DNA from: Oscillospiraceae bacterium
Lineage (GTDB): Bacteria; Bacillota; Clostridia; Oscillospirales; Ruminococcaceae
DNA: 64,000 nt
Assembly (NCBI GenBank): GCA_017848055.1
Contig: JAGALZ010000025.1
Span: 1-64,000, forward strand
Direction of reading: 5' to 3'
The translations under genes were made by a program, and so were the position numbers. Below the pieces are notes generated by a model. It worked only from the letters and a program-made list of their open reading frames with translations, searched no databases and had not been told where the DNA came from. How positions within the stretch are numbered: position 1 is the stretch's first letter; each line of letters opens with the position of its first letter. Below are positions 8,325-16,869 of this stretch, piece after piece.

Positions 8325-9074
8325 ATGAGAAACAGATTATTTATTGTTGAGGGTTTGCCTTGTTCCGGAAAAAGTACTACTTCATCATTTGTAGCGTCTT
8401 TTTTGGAGCAAAAAGGGAGTATTTGTTTTGTTGATGAAGGTACGGGGAATCACCCTGCCGATTATGAATTTCACGCACTTGCTCCAGCAGGCCTTGTGTC
8501 AGATAAAGAAGAAATTGTATCGTTATCGCAATTCTCAGGTGAGATGTTTGATAAGCTACTGCAATATAAAATCTATGATTTTTTGCCTTGGGAAAAAGAA
8601 ATGCCGTTAATGCTAGATAAATGGCGACAGTTTGTTCAGACCAGCGATGAGAATACAACTTATATCTTCAATTGTGTATTACTGCAAAATCCTATGTGCG
8701 AAACGATGATGAGATTTGGGTTTTCGGTAGAGGAGTCTGAAAGCTACATAAGTAAAATTGTCGATATAATCCAGCCGATGAAACCGGTTGTTATCTATTT
8801 GAAAAACACTGATATTGCTGAATCTATAAAACATACAGCAAATGAACGTCCGGGTTGGCTTGATGATGTTATCAATTACCACGTGAATGGGAACTACGGA
8901 AAACAGATTGGTGCAGAAGGATTTGAGGGGTACATAAAATGCTTGGAAGAAAGGCAAGCACGTGAATTGAGAATTCTTTGTAATTTATCGTTGGAAAAAC
9001 TTATAGTCGACAACCCTCAACGTGATTGGAATTCTGCTCAGGAAAGAATCAGAAATTTTATGATGACACTTTAA
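8325..9074 (+). CDS. P-loop kinase-like protein
   Basis: 249 residues. It opens with a Walker A loop GLPCSGKSTT at 10-19, followed by FVDEGTG near 35-41, as in small-molecule or nucleotide kinases. The Arg-rich lid and base-recognition motifs of thymidylate or adenylate kinases are not clear, so the substrate is unknown. It is a stand-alone, fairly AT-rich gene flanked by two nearly identical terminator hairpins (8241-8262 and 9107-9130). The start is supported by GACGAGG upstream. Confidence 0.6.
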   Translation: MRNRLFIVEGLPCSGKSTTSSFVASFLEQKGSICFVDEGTGNHPADYEFHALAPAGLVSDKEEIVSLSQFSGEMFDKLLQYKIYDFLPWEKEMPLMLDKWRQFVQTSDENTTYIFNCVLLQNPMCETMMRFGFSVEESESYISKIVDIIQPMKPVVIYLKNTDIAESIKHTANERPGWLDDVINYHVNGNYGKQIGAEGFEGYIKCLEERQARELRILCNLSLEKLIVDNPQRDWNSAQERIRNFMMTL

Positions 9075-9106
9075 TAGCCACACAAACTTGACATCTTATA
9101 TAATTT

Positions 9107-9137
9107 CACCCTCACCAATCGGTGAGGGTGCGTTTGT
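9107..9137. terminator. Terminator between kinase and histidine kinase genes
   Basis: CACCCTCACC (9107-9116) and GGTGAGGGTG (9121-9130) form a short-loop hairpin between the 3' ends of convergent genes. The arm is the same as in the hairpin at 8241. Confidence 0.6.
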
Positions 9138-9155
9138 TGGTATATAAGCGAAAGC

Positions 9156-10946
9156 TTAAAAAACAATGTCGCTGAAAAATTTGTTGTTCTTGCAGTATAT
9201 ATCAAGCTCAAAGCCGTTCAGCTTGCAGGAGCTGTCTGCTATTGCAAGACCGAGTCCCGTACCCTTCTTTCCGCTTCTTGCCTTGTCGCCCATTACAAAA
9301 GGCTTTTTAAGGTCAGTGGTATCTATCTCCTCATCAATTTCATTTGAAATGCTGAGGATTTTCTTTTGGTGTGTAAGTAGGGAAACGATAATCGTACCGC
9401 CCTCATTTGCATATTTTATTGCATTTGTTATGAGGTTGTCTATCGCCATTACAAGGCTGTTACGGTCTGCTTCGATATAAATATCTCCGCTGATACTTAC
9501 TGTAAGATTCCGTGCCTTAATTGCGTCGGTATGCTTTTCGACAATTTCGTGTACAAGCGTCTTGATTTTCAGCGTTTCCTTTTTTACTCCGAAGCCACCA
9601 TTTATTTTGTTAAGCTCGAATGCTCTGCTTATAATGGAGTCTGCATAGTTGACATTTCGGATTATCTGATTAAGATAGTTGTTTTCGTCCTGAGAGTTGC
9701 GCCCCTTTTGTATCTCTATCAGATTTTCCGCAAATCCTCCTATTGCGGTAAACGGCGTCTTAAGGTCGTGTGCAAGGTTGTTTATAAGTGCCTTCTGATA
9801 GTCCTCCATAGCGTAGGTGGATGAGTTAATAACATTCCTTCTCCAACTCCAGACAAGGGCAATCAGCACAGTTATCAGCAGAAAGCCTCCTATAACTGTT
9901 GTCAGGAATATGATTGTCCGTCTGCTCATCGGGTTTACAAGATAAGCAATACAAAGATACGCATCCTGCCCATTATATTTTATGGGAGTCCTTGAGTATA
10001 TAAACATATCGTTGGAGTCAGAGCCTTCCGGCTTCCATGAATCCAGCTCACTCGACGGCACGAAGTCATCGGCATAAATATCCAACTGAAAAAACGGCAT
10101 CATTTTCTCAAACTGCTCCGGCCTTGTTCCTGAAGGGATAGCATAGTTACTGAGAATTATTTCCTCACTCTTTCCAGGAAAGACCATTCCCATTGGGCTG
10201 CTTTTTACAATCTCAAATCTGTCATCATCAATATTTATCCCAAATCTATAGACTGCTTCATTTCCCACACCGTTTGATATGTTTGAAAAAACGCATCCTT
10301 TTCGTGGAATTATCTCGTCGGTGCTGCTGTCATAATAAACCTCACTCAGCGAGAAAATATACTCCGGTCTTCGTTGACTTTTTATTCGAGTTGGGTTATA
10401 TCTGAGGTCGGGGCTTAAAGAATCGGAATAATACATTTCGTAAAATTCCTCAAGCTCAGGGTAATCCTCAGGTGTTGCAGAAAAGGATACAGTCCTGCTA
10501 ATCTCTTCACCGTTTTCGTCAACATATTCTATAAAGTCTATGAATACGGCATTGTTATCAGCAACCATAGTTCCGTCGGTAAGGACAATCGCAGAGCAAG
10601 CATAGCTATCGTCAAGATTTGACATGACAAGTGGTTGTTCAAGTATATCAAATACGACGTCGAAGCGTGTAGCAAAGGTTAAAGAATAGGTTAAAGCATT
10701 AAAATCCGAGGTGCTTCCCGACTCATCGTCATTGCTGACTTGGGTGAGTATCCTGCTTTGTGCAAAAGAATGGTCTTCCAAAGTCTGAGCATATATCTCG
10801 TTCATAAGCCATTTATAGAACACCACTCCGAAAACTGCTGTTGCCACCAAAGCTACACAAAGAGCCTTTATGAACAGCCTACGGAATGTTGTTCTCTTCT
10901 TTTTCTTAAATCTGATTTTCTGTTCAAGCTGTTTAATTATGCCCAT
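9156..10946 (-). CDS. Sensor histidine kinase
   Basis: 596 residues. TM1 is at about 24-45, a long extracytoplasmic sensor region of about 300 residues follows (acidic, PDC/Cache-like in size), and TM2 is at about 344-367. The kinase core has the H box NLAHDLKTP with phospho-acceptor H393, the N box DNLITNAIKYA near 503-512 and the G box GKKGTGLGLA near 560-569. There is no clear HAMP domain. It sits at the membrane and phosphorylates the response regulator whose gene ends 4 nt upstream. The large sensor domain suggests an extracellular ligand, which is not identifiable here. Confidence 0.85.
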   Translation of the reverse strand: MGIIKQLEQKIRFKKKKRTTFRRLFIKALCVALVATAVFGVVFYKWLMNEIYAQTLEDHSFAQSRILTQVSNDDESGSTSDFNALTYSLTFATRFDVVFDILEQPLVMSNLDDSYACSAIVLTDGTMVADNNAVFIDFIEYVDENGEEISRTVSFSATPEDYPELEEFYEMYYSDSLSPDLRYNPTRIKSQRRPEYIFSLSEVYYDSSTDEIIPRKGCVFSNISNGVGNEAVYRFGINIDDDRFEIVKSSPMGMVFPGKSEEIILSNYAIPSGTRPEQFEKMMPFFQLDIYADDFVPSSELDSWKPEGSDSNDMFIYSRTPIKYNGQDAYLCIAYLVNPMSRRTIIFLTTVIGGFLLITVLIALVWSWRRNVINSSTYAMEDYQKALINNLAHDLKTPFTAIGGFAENLIEIQKGRNSQDENNYLNQIIRNVNYADSIISRAFELNKINGGFGVKKETLKIKTLVHEIVEKHTDAIKARNLTVSISGDIYIEADRNSLVMAIDNLITNAIKYANEGGTIIVSLLTHQKKILSISNEIDEEIDTTDLKKPFVMGDKARSGKKGTGLGLAIADSSCKLNGFELDIYCKNNKFFSDIVF

Positions 10947-10950
10947 AACA

Positions 10951-11625
10951 TCACTCCATACTAGTAAGCTTGTAACCTCTTCCGATAGCTGTCTTTATCT
11001 GCTTGCCTGCACCGAGAAGTGCCTTGCGAAGCTTCTTTATGTGGCTGTCAACGACTCTGTCGTTCCCGTAAAAGTCATAGCCCCATATTCTGTTGAGCAG
11101 TGCGTCTCTGGTAACAACCCAGCCCTCATGCTCCATAAGATACTTAAGTATAGCAAACTGCTTTGGTGCAAGCTCGACCTCTTCCCCTGACACATAGCAG
11201 CAAAGCTTTCTCGTGTCGAGGGTAATCATACCGCAGGTTAAACGTTTGTCGCTTGTCCCTGTTGCACGCCTTACTATCGCCTCGCATTTTGCATACAGTG
11301 CGGCAAGCGAAAACGGCTTTATGATATAGTCGTCACAGCCGAGGTCATATCCGTAGAGGATATCCTCCTCTCTGCCTCGTGCCGTAATAAATACAATCGG
11401 TATGTCACAGCATTTTCTTATTTCTCTGCAAATCGTAAAGCCGTCGATATGGGGAAGCATAATGTCGAGCAGAACAAGCTCATAATTTATGCCAACTTCT
11501 TTTGCCGCAGCTATTGCATCATCTCCGTCTGATATGATGTCAACAGTCGTTCCCTTTCTCTCAAAAAACAGCTTGATTACTTCGCAAATCTGACTGTCAT
11601 CTTCAATTACAAGTATTTTGTCCAT
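10951..11625 (-). CDS. OmpR-family response regulator
   Basis: 224 residues. The receiver domain has acidic residues E8/D9/D10, phospho-acceptor D54 (VLLDIMLP) and the conserved Lys in IIKPF. The C-terminal winged helix ends in the family-typical RVVDSHIKKLRKAL and GRGYKL. It is cognate to the histidine kinase immediately downstream. Two perfect 11-bp direct repeats lie upstream at 11668-11689, the usual spacing for a tandem OmpR-type dimer, so autoregulation is likely. The ATG at 11625 is preceded by AAGGAG. Confidence 0.9.
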   Translation of the reverse strand: MDKILVIEDDSQICEVIKLFFERKGTTVDIISDGDDAIAAAKEVGINYELVLLDIMLPHIDGFTICREIRKCCDIPIVFITARGREEDILYGYDLGCDDYIIKPFSLAALYAKCEAIVRRATGTSDKRLTCGMITLDTRKLCCYVSGEEVELAPKQFAILKYLMEHEGWVVTRDALLNRIWGYDFYGNDRVVDSHIKKLRKALLGAGKQIKTAIGRGYKLTSME

Positions 11626-11658
11626 AATAAGAAGCTCCTTATATTATGATTACACTCT

Positions 11659-11689
11659 AACATACCTGTGTGTCTTTTGTGTGTCTTTT
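11659..11689 (-). promoter_or_regulatory. Direct-repeat operator and -10 of the two-component operon
   Basis: On the plus strand GTGTGTCTTTT occurs twice head to tail (11668-11678, 11679-11689). On the minus strand a -10-like TATGTT lies at 11659-11664, and the repeats take the place of a -35 box. This is the layout of an activator-dependent, self-activated promoter. Confidence 0.5.
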
Positions 11690-11761
11690 GTAAGCAGTTT
11701 TTGCGGTTTGTTCTTGACAAGGATATTATAGCATCTTGTCTATGTGAATGCAAGTGACGTA

Positions 11762-11790
11762 TTGCTATAACGGGGAATGTGTGCTATAAT
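11762..11790 (+). promoter_or_regulatory. Promoter of the TauE-type exporter
   Basis: TTGCTA (11762-11767) and TATAAT (11785-11790) with a 17-nt spacer, 34 nt before the start codon. Confidence 0.55.
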
Positions 11791-11823
11791 GGGAGAAGCA
11801 ATTTTCAGTGAAAGAAGAATAAT

Positions 11824-12603
11824 ATGGAGCTTTTTATTACAATAATAGTATGTCTGCTGGCAGGCTGCGGAGCAGGGCTGGGAACAGGCTTTGCAGGGAT
11901 GAGTGCGGCGGTAGTTATTACCCCGATGCTGGTGACTTTTCTGGGTATGCCTGCGTACAGCGCAATCGGAATTGCTCTTGCAAGCGACGTTCTGGCAAGC
12001 GGAGTAAGTGCTTACACGTACTACAAAAACAGGAATATAGATATAAAAAACGGTATTATAATGATGCTCGCTGTTCTTGCCTTTACATTTGTAGGCAGCT
12101 TTGTCGCAAGCTTTGTGCCGAACAGTGCGATGGGCGGAACGTCGGTGTTTATGACAACTATTATGGGTATCAAATTCATTGTAAGACCTGTAAATACCAC
12201 TAAGGAAACTATGAGCGCTGTTTCAGGGAAGAAAAGAATTGTACAGTCGGTTATATTCGGTATGCTTATAGGCTTTGTCTGTGGCTTTGTCGGTGCAGGC
12301 GGCGGAATGATGATGCTGATGATTCTGACAATAGTGCTGGGCTATGAGCTTAAAACAGCAGTCGGGACAAGTGTGTTTATTATGACCTTTACCGCACTTA
12401 CGGGTGCAGTAAGTCATTTTATCATCGACAAAAGGATGCCCGACTTGCTTGTGCTGATACTGTGCATACTGTTCACCCTTTTGTTTGCACGTATCGGTGC
12501 TGTTATTGCAAACAAGGTAAGCTCAAAGACGCTTAACCGTGCGACGGGAATTATCCTTGTTACGCTCGGTGTTGCAGTTATCGGCATAGGGGCGCTGGTG
12601 TAA
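11824..12603 (+). CDS. TauE/SafE-family membrane transporter
   Basis: 259 residues with about eight hydrophobic helices and the family's inverted repeat: GAGLGTGFAGMSAAVVITPML in the first half and GFVCGFVGAGGGMMMLMIL in the second. The family exports organosulfur and other small anions (sulfite, sulfoacetate, taurine-related compounds), and the substrate cannot be read from sequence. A hydrophilic linker sits at about 130-145. It is a single gene with its own promoter, next to a two-component system that may control it (inference). Confidence 0.8.
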   Translation: MELFITIIVCLLAGCGAGLGTGFAGMSAAVVITPMLVTFLGMPAYSAIGIALASDVLASGVSAYTYYKNRNIDIKNGIIMMLAVLAFTFVGSFVASFVPNSAMGGTSVFMTTIMGIKFIVRPVNTTKETMSAVSGKKRIVQSVIFGMLIGFVCGFVGAGGGMMMLMILTIVLGYELKTAVGTSVFIMTFTALTGAVSHFIIDKRMPDLLVLILCILFTLLFARIGAVIANKVSSKTLNRATGIILVTLGVAVIGIGALV

Positions 12604-12616
12604 GTAAATAGGCTAT

Positions 12617-12657
12617 AAAAAGGCGTATGCAGATTATCTGCATACGCCTTGACTTTA
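12617..12657. terminator. Bidirectional terminator between exporter and tex
   Basis: AAGGCGTATGCAGA (12620-12633) and TCTGCATACGCCTT (12637-12650) form a perfect 14-bp stem with a 3-nt loop. A-rich and T-rich sequence on the two sides lets it serve both convergent genes. Confidence 0.85.
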
Positions 12658-14814
12658 TATCTTCATTGTGAGAGATATTCTCTTTCTCTTAACGTCAACG
12701 TCCAGAACCTTGACCTTGACAACATCGCCAACCTTAACGACCTCCATAGGGTGCTTTATAAATCGGTTTGTCATCTGGGAAATGTGCACAAGTCCGTCCT
12801 CGTGGACTCCGATATCAACAAACGCACCGAAGTCGATAACGTTTCGTACAGTTCCCACAAGCTCCATACCGGGTGCAAGGTCTTTAAGCTCCATAATATC
12901 TCCGCTTCGCATAATCGGCTTGGGAAGCTCATCTCTCGGGTCACGGCCGGGCTTCTGAAGCTCCTTTACGATATCACCGAGTGTAGGAACACCGACACCG
13001 ATTTCGGCAGCGAGTGTCGAAAGCCCTGCCTTTGATGCCTTGTCGGAGAGGTCTGTGAGCGAGCCTGCATTTATATCGGCGAGTGTGTAGCCGCACTTTT
13101 CCAAAAGTGCCTTTGCGGCATCGTAGCTTTCGGGGTGAACGGCGGTATTGTCCAGAGGATTCTTTCCGTCACGGACTCTTAAAAATCCCGCACACTGCTC
13201 GAATGCCTTTGCACCGAGCTTTGACACCTTAAGAAGCTGTTTTCTGTCAGTAAATGCGCCGTTTTCCTCACGGTATTTTACGATATTCTTTGCAACCGAG
13301 GCATTGATACCTGCGATGTAGGAGAGCAGGCTGTGGCTTGCTGTATTAAGGTCAACGCCGACGTTGTTTACGCAGTCCTCAACGACACCTGTGAGAGCCT
13401 CGTCCATACGGTTTTTCGGCATATCGTGCTGATACTGACCTACACCGATAGCCTTAGGGTCAATCTTTACAAGCTCGGCAAGAGGGTCCTGCAGACGTCT
13501 TGCGATTGAAACGGCGCTTCTGAGTGAAACGTCATATTCAGGGAATTCCTCAGCTGCAAGCTTTGATGCAGAGTAAACTGAAGCACCCGCTTCGGATACA
13601 ACTGCGTAGCTTACCTTTTCAGGTATCTCCTTGAGCATCTGTGCAACAAATGCCTCGGACTCACGGCTGGCTGTTCCGTTACCAATAGAAATAGTTGTTA
13701 CGCCGTGCTTTCTGATAAGAGCCACGAGCTTTCTCTTTGCGTCCTCGGTTTTGTTCTGAGGTGGGGTAGGGTAGACAACGGTTGTGTCGAGAACCTTACC
13801 CGTTGCGTCAACGACTGCTATCTTACAGCCTGTTCTGTAGGCAGGGTCAAGACCGAGAGTAACGCTGTTCTTGATAGGCGGCTGCATAAGAAGCTGTTTT
13901 AGGTTTTCGCCGAACACCTTTATTGCACCCTCGCAGGCATTTGCTGTAAGCTCACTTCTTATCTCTCTTTCGATTGAAGGATAGATAAGTCGCTTGTAGC
14001 TGTCCTCGCAGGCGAGCTTCACGAGCTGTCCGCAGGCGGAATCATTCTTCACATACTTCTGACAGCAGGCTCTTTCTCCTGCGCCCTCGGTAACGTCAAC
14101 GGATACCTTGAGTGCGTCTTCCTTTTCGCCTCTGTCAAGAGCCAGCACTCTGTGTCCTGCAATCTTCTTTACGCTTTCGCTGTACTCATAGTAGGTCTTG
14201 TACACGGTTTCGGCTTCCTCGTCAGTAGCCTTTGAAGAAATCTTACCTATCTGTGAGAATAGCTGGCGGATGTATTTTCTCAAATCTGCGTTGTCGGAAA
14301 CATCCTCTGCGATAATATCCATAGCCCCCTGCAAAGCGTCCTGCACCGTTTCAACAGACTTGTCGGCTTCGTCGCTGTGTACGATATAAGCCTTTGCCTC
14401 ATCCTCGGGGATTGTTTTCTCGTTCTGTGCAAGCAGTATCTCGGCAAGTCCCTCAAGTCCCTTTGCTCTTGCGACAGAGCCTCTGGTCTTTCGCTTCTGC
14501 TTGTAAGGTCTGTAGATGTCCTCGACCTCAACGAGAGTAACCGCCTTGTCGATTGCTTCCAAAAGCTCAGGCGTCATCTTGCCCTGCTCGGTAATGGAGT
14601 TTGTGATTTCCTCCTTACGCTTTGTGAGGTTGCGAAGATAGTTGAGTCTGTCAAAAATATCTCTTAAAATCTGGTCGTCGAGAGAGCCCGTCATTTCTTT
14701 TCTGTATCGGGCAATGAAAGGGATTGTCTTTCCGTCGTCGATGAGTGAAACGGTGTTATCAATCTGCTCCTTTTTAAGCTTGAACTCCTGCGCCAGTACT
14801 GCATTTATATCCAA
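12655..14814 (-). CDS. tex: Tex-like transcription accessory protein
   Basis: 719 residues if started at the TTG at 14814, which has GGGAGG at good distance and gives the canonical N-terminus MDINAVLAQEF. An upstream frame extension to 14934 adds unrelated residues. Domains in order: Tex N-terminal helical region with FIARYRKEMTGSLDD, YqgF/RuvX-like RNase H fold around 320-450 (LGLDPAYRTGCK), helix-hairpin-helix SYIAGINASVAKNIV and ERGAF-type motif, and the C-terminal S1 domain starting near 640 (GMELVGTVRNVIDFGAFVDIGVHEDGLVHISQ). Tex binds nucleic acids and affects transcription and toxin expression in several bacteria. Length and motifs are complete. Confidence 0.93.
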   Translation of the reverse strand: MDINAVLAQEFKLKKEQIDNTVSLIDDGKTIPFIARYRKEMTGSLDDQILRDIFDRLNYLRNLTKRKEEITNSITEQGKMTPELLEAIDKAVTLVEVEDIYRPYKQKRKTRGSVARAKGLEGLAEILLAQNEKTIPEDEAKAYIVHSDEADKSVETVQDALQGAMDIIAEDVSDNADLRKYIRQLFSQIGKISSKATDEEAETVYKTYYEYSESVKKIAGHRVLALDRGEKEDALKVSVDVTEGAGERACCQKYVKNDSACGQLVKLACEDSYKRLIYPSIEREIRSELTANACEGAIKVFGENLKQLLMQPPIKNSVTLGLDPAYRTGCKIAVVDATGKVLDTTVVYPTPPQNKTEDAKRKLVALIRKHGVTTISIGNGTASRESEAFVAQMLKEIPEKVSYAVVSEAGASVYSASKLAAEEFPEYDVSLRSAVSIARRLQDPLAELVKIDPKAIGVGQYQHDMPKNRMDEALTGVVEDCVNNVGVDLNTASHSLLSYIAGINASVAKNIVKYREENGAFTDRKQLLKVSKLGAKAFEQCAGFLRVRDGKNPLDNTAVHPESYDAAKALLEKCGYTLADINAGSLTDLSDKASKAGLSTLAAEIGVGVPTLGDIVKELQKPGRDPRDELPKPIMRSGDIMELKDLAPGMELVGTVRNVIDFGAFVDIGVHEDGLVHISQMTNRFIKHPMEVVKVGDVVKVKVLDVDVKRKRISLTMKI

Positions 14815-14974
14815 AATAATACCTCCCAGTAGAATTTTCCAATAAGGATATTTTACTACATTTTTTAGAAAAAGTAAAGACGGACGCACGCTTTCGGATA
14901 CAAATAAACGTCTGCGATTTGGTATAAAGAACACATAATATTTCCACCCTCAGATTTTGCACCTATCAACCACG

Positions 14975-15003
14975 TTGAAAACCAGATTGCAATGTGGTAT
15001 AAT
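14975..15003 (+). promoter_or_regulatory. Consensus promoter before a 24-codon ORF
   Basis: TTGAAA (14975-14980) and a perfect TATAAT (14998-15003), 17-nt spacer. The only start codon it can serve is the short ORF at 15037. It lies in the 455-bp gap between tex and the HTH gene. Confidence 0.6.
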
Positions 15004-15036
15004 TTATGTGACAAGTCTTTTAAGGAGCAGTTTTGT

Positions 15037-15111
15037 ATGGAGAATGCATCGCTTGTTAACCGTGTAAAGCGTATGGAGATATATTTTTCTGTCACAGGAT
15101 GGACTTTATGA
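15037..15111 (+). pseudogene. Short ORF, probable 5' remnant of a lost gene
   Basis: 24 codons starting MENASLVNRVKRMEIYF, with AAGGAG in front and a near-perfect promoter 34 nt upstream. The helical, charged start looks like the N-terminus of a longer protein, but a stop comes at 15109 and no continuation is visible in the other frames. The following 150 bp hold an inverted repeat GACTTTCTT/AAGAAAGTC (15111-15140) and TTTACAAC/GTTGTAAA half sites (15176-15183, 15233-15240) ahead of the HTH gene, and nothing else. Confidence 0.4.
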
Positions 15112-15269
15112 CTTTCTTTATACTATAAGAGAAGAAAGTCAAAAACCTGCGGAAAATGGCGTTTGCAACCTGAAGTTTACAACAAGAAACGCATAGTTGG
15201 TGGCAGTTGCGGTCATTCTTTGATATCATGATGTTGTAAAAAACGACCGCAAGGTAAAGGAGAAATACT

Positions 15270-16088
15270 ATGACATTCGGTGAAAAACTATCAAGACTCA
15301 GAAAAGAAAACAACTACACACAGGAACAGCTCGCAGATATCCTGGCTGTGTCAAGACAGTCGGTCAGCAAGTGGGAATCAGACTTAGCGTATCCCGAAAC
15401 GGAAAAGCTCATCCGCCTGGCAAAGCTCTTTGACTGCTCAACAGATTACCTTTTAAAAGAGGACTGCGACAATAAAAACGGTTATGCACGGAAGCCCGAG
15501 GGAAATAGTCTTGAAACTATTTCTGTGAATGCAAAAGGACTGCTTGCTTCACTGATGCGTGAGAGGAAAAGCGAGAAGATGATATTCGGTATGCCGCTTT
15601 ATCATATAGGTAAAAACGCAAGAGGATTTTTCGCCCTCGGCTGTAAGGCAAGGGGATTCTTTTCCCTGGGGCTTATGTCAAGGGGAATATTTTCTATGGG
15701 ACTTCTGTCACTTGGCGTTGTGTCAATCGGACTGCTTTCACTTGGACTTCTTAGTGCAGGTATCCTTTCTGCCGGCATTGTCGCAGCAGGCAGCATCGCA
15801 CTGGGACTGCTTTCTGCAGGTGCGATAAGCATTGGTGTGATATCGTTCGGCGCACTCTCTATCGGAGAGTTTTCTGTGGGAGCATATGCAATAGGAGAGT
15901 ATGCCGCCGTCGGTGATACTGCAAGAGCTATGATTGCCGTAGGAGACAGCGAAGCGAACGGAAGTGTGCATAGCTTTCTGGGTGAGCTGACGAAAACAGA
16001 TATTTCGCTCATAAAGGACTGGCTTGATGCAAATGTTCCGTCGTATCTGAGCTGGGCAAAGGAAATATTCAAATTCTATATCAGCTGA
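15270..16088 (+). CDS. XRE-type HTH protein with pentad-repeat tail
   Basis: 272 residues. Residues 1-60 are a Cro/CI helix-turn-helix (GEKLSRLRKENNYTQEQLA, then VSRQSVSKWESDLAYPE). After a linker, residues about 110-215 are some 20 tandem five-residue units with Gly first and Ser/Ala fourth, such as GLLSL, GVVSI, GLLSA, GILSA, GAISI and GALSI, ending GEYAA. Fixed pentads with small and hydrophobic residues suggest a solenoid or beta-helix, possibly membrane-associated. The last 50 residues are ordinary helical sequence. The start has AAGGAG. The function of the tail is unknown; a DNA-binding sensor that touches the membrane is one possibility. Confidence 0.7.
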   Translation: MTFGEKLSRLRKENNYTQEQLADILAVSRQSVSKWESDLAYPETEKLIRLAKLFDCSTDYLLKEDCDNKNGYARKPEGNSLETISVNAKGLLASLMRERKSEKMIFGMPLYHIGKNARGFFALGCKARGFFSLGLMSRGIFSMGLLSLGVVSIGLLSLGLLSAGILSAGIVAAGSIALGLLSAGAISIGVISFGALSIGEFSVGAYAIGEYAAVGDTARAMIAVGDSEANGSVHSFLGELTKTDISLIKDWLDANVPSYLSWAKEIFKFYIS

Positions 16089-16092
16089 TAAA

Positions 16093-16125
16093 AAAACGTC
16101 TGCGATTTTCCGCAGACGGTTTTGT
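16093..16125. terminator. Bidirectional terminator, HTH gene and ABC module
   Basis: CGTCTGCG (16097-16104) and CGCAGACG (16111-16118), preceded by six A and followed by a T-rich run. It lies between convergent stop codons 38 bp apart. Confidence 0.8.
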
Positions 16126-16869
16126 TTATTTACTATGCTTTTCGATTCCTTTAAGATACAGAAATCTTGACAGAACACCTGACAGTGCGTACAACAGCAC
16201 AGCACCGGAGGCTAAGATGAATTTGAAGTATGAAGGGAAGTCGCCCGCAATAAGCTTCTTTATAAGCTTTTCAATGCCACTTAAAAGCCCGTCGGGGTTA
16301 TTTTTTAACACAAGAAGTGCTATTGCAGTCAGCGACAAATACATTGCTACCTTGATAATTCCGCCTGCCCTTTCTCCGAAACGTACTGAAAACGGGAAGT
16401 CTACTGCGATAGATGCAAGCTGGATAAAATACAGTGCCACAAAAAGCTTTGCAAATGACGGGATATCGTATCCGCCAACGCTGTCGCAGATAAACTTGAG
16501 GAGATAGCTAAGCCCGATACAAAGTGCAAAATACATAGCACTCTGCAACGCCATAAAGATATACTTTGAGCATATATATCCGCTTATTCCCGAAGGGGTT
16601 GAGGCTGCAAAATAGCACCATTTCTTCGTTCTGTCGCCCGATGGCATCCATTCTGTTATTATCCATGACGCTAAGAAGCCAAGCACAACAAGGGGGTATC
16701 TGAGAATTGCTCCCTCGTTTACAAAGACTGAAAAAGCATTTTTCGAAAAGGATTCTTCGTCAATGAAAACAAGCAGGACGGGGAGAAATACCGTGCAGAG
16801 GGCTATAAGGACAGTAAGCGCAAGCCTGAGCTTATTTTGTACAAGCTCCTTGTAAAGAAAGCCCTTCAT
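16126..16869 (-). CDS. ABC-2 type permease, second subunit
   Basis: 247 residues with about six membrane helices, starting with the short cytoplasmic MKGFLYKELVQNK seen in ABC-2 exporters, followed by a hydrophobic LALTVLIALC. There is no ATPase motif. The ATG at 16869 overlaps the stop of the first permease (TGATG-type coupling), so the two permeases probably form a heterodimer powered by the ATPase at 17636-18514. The arrangement matches GntR/YtrA-controlled exporters that respond to envelope stress or antimicrobial peptides. Confidence 0.75.
   Translation of the reverse strand: MKGFLYKELVQNKLRLALTVLIALCTVFLPVLLVFIDEESFSKNAFSVFVNEGAILRYPLVVLGFLASWIITEWMPSGDRTKKWCYFAASTPSGISGYICSKYIFMALQSAMYFALCIGLSYLLKFICDSVGGYDIPSFAKLFVALYFIQLASIAVDFPFSVRFGERAGGIIKVAMYLSLTAIALLVLKNNPDGLLSGIEKLIKKLIAGDFPSYFKFILASGAVLLYALSGVLSRFLYLKGIEKHSK

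Noticed and set aside
12668-12958. Plus-strand open frames across tex
   Set aside because: They are antisense to conserved S1 and HhH domain codons and have no initiation signals.
14814-14934. 40-residue N-terminal extension of Tex
   Set aside because: The canonical family start is at the TTG with a proper GGGAGG site; the extension is unrelated sequence.
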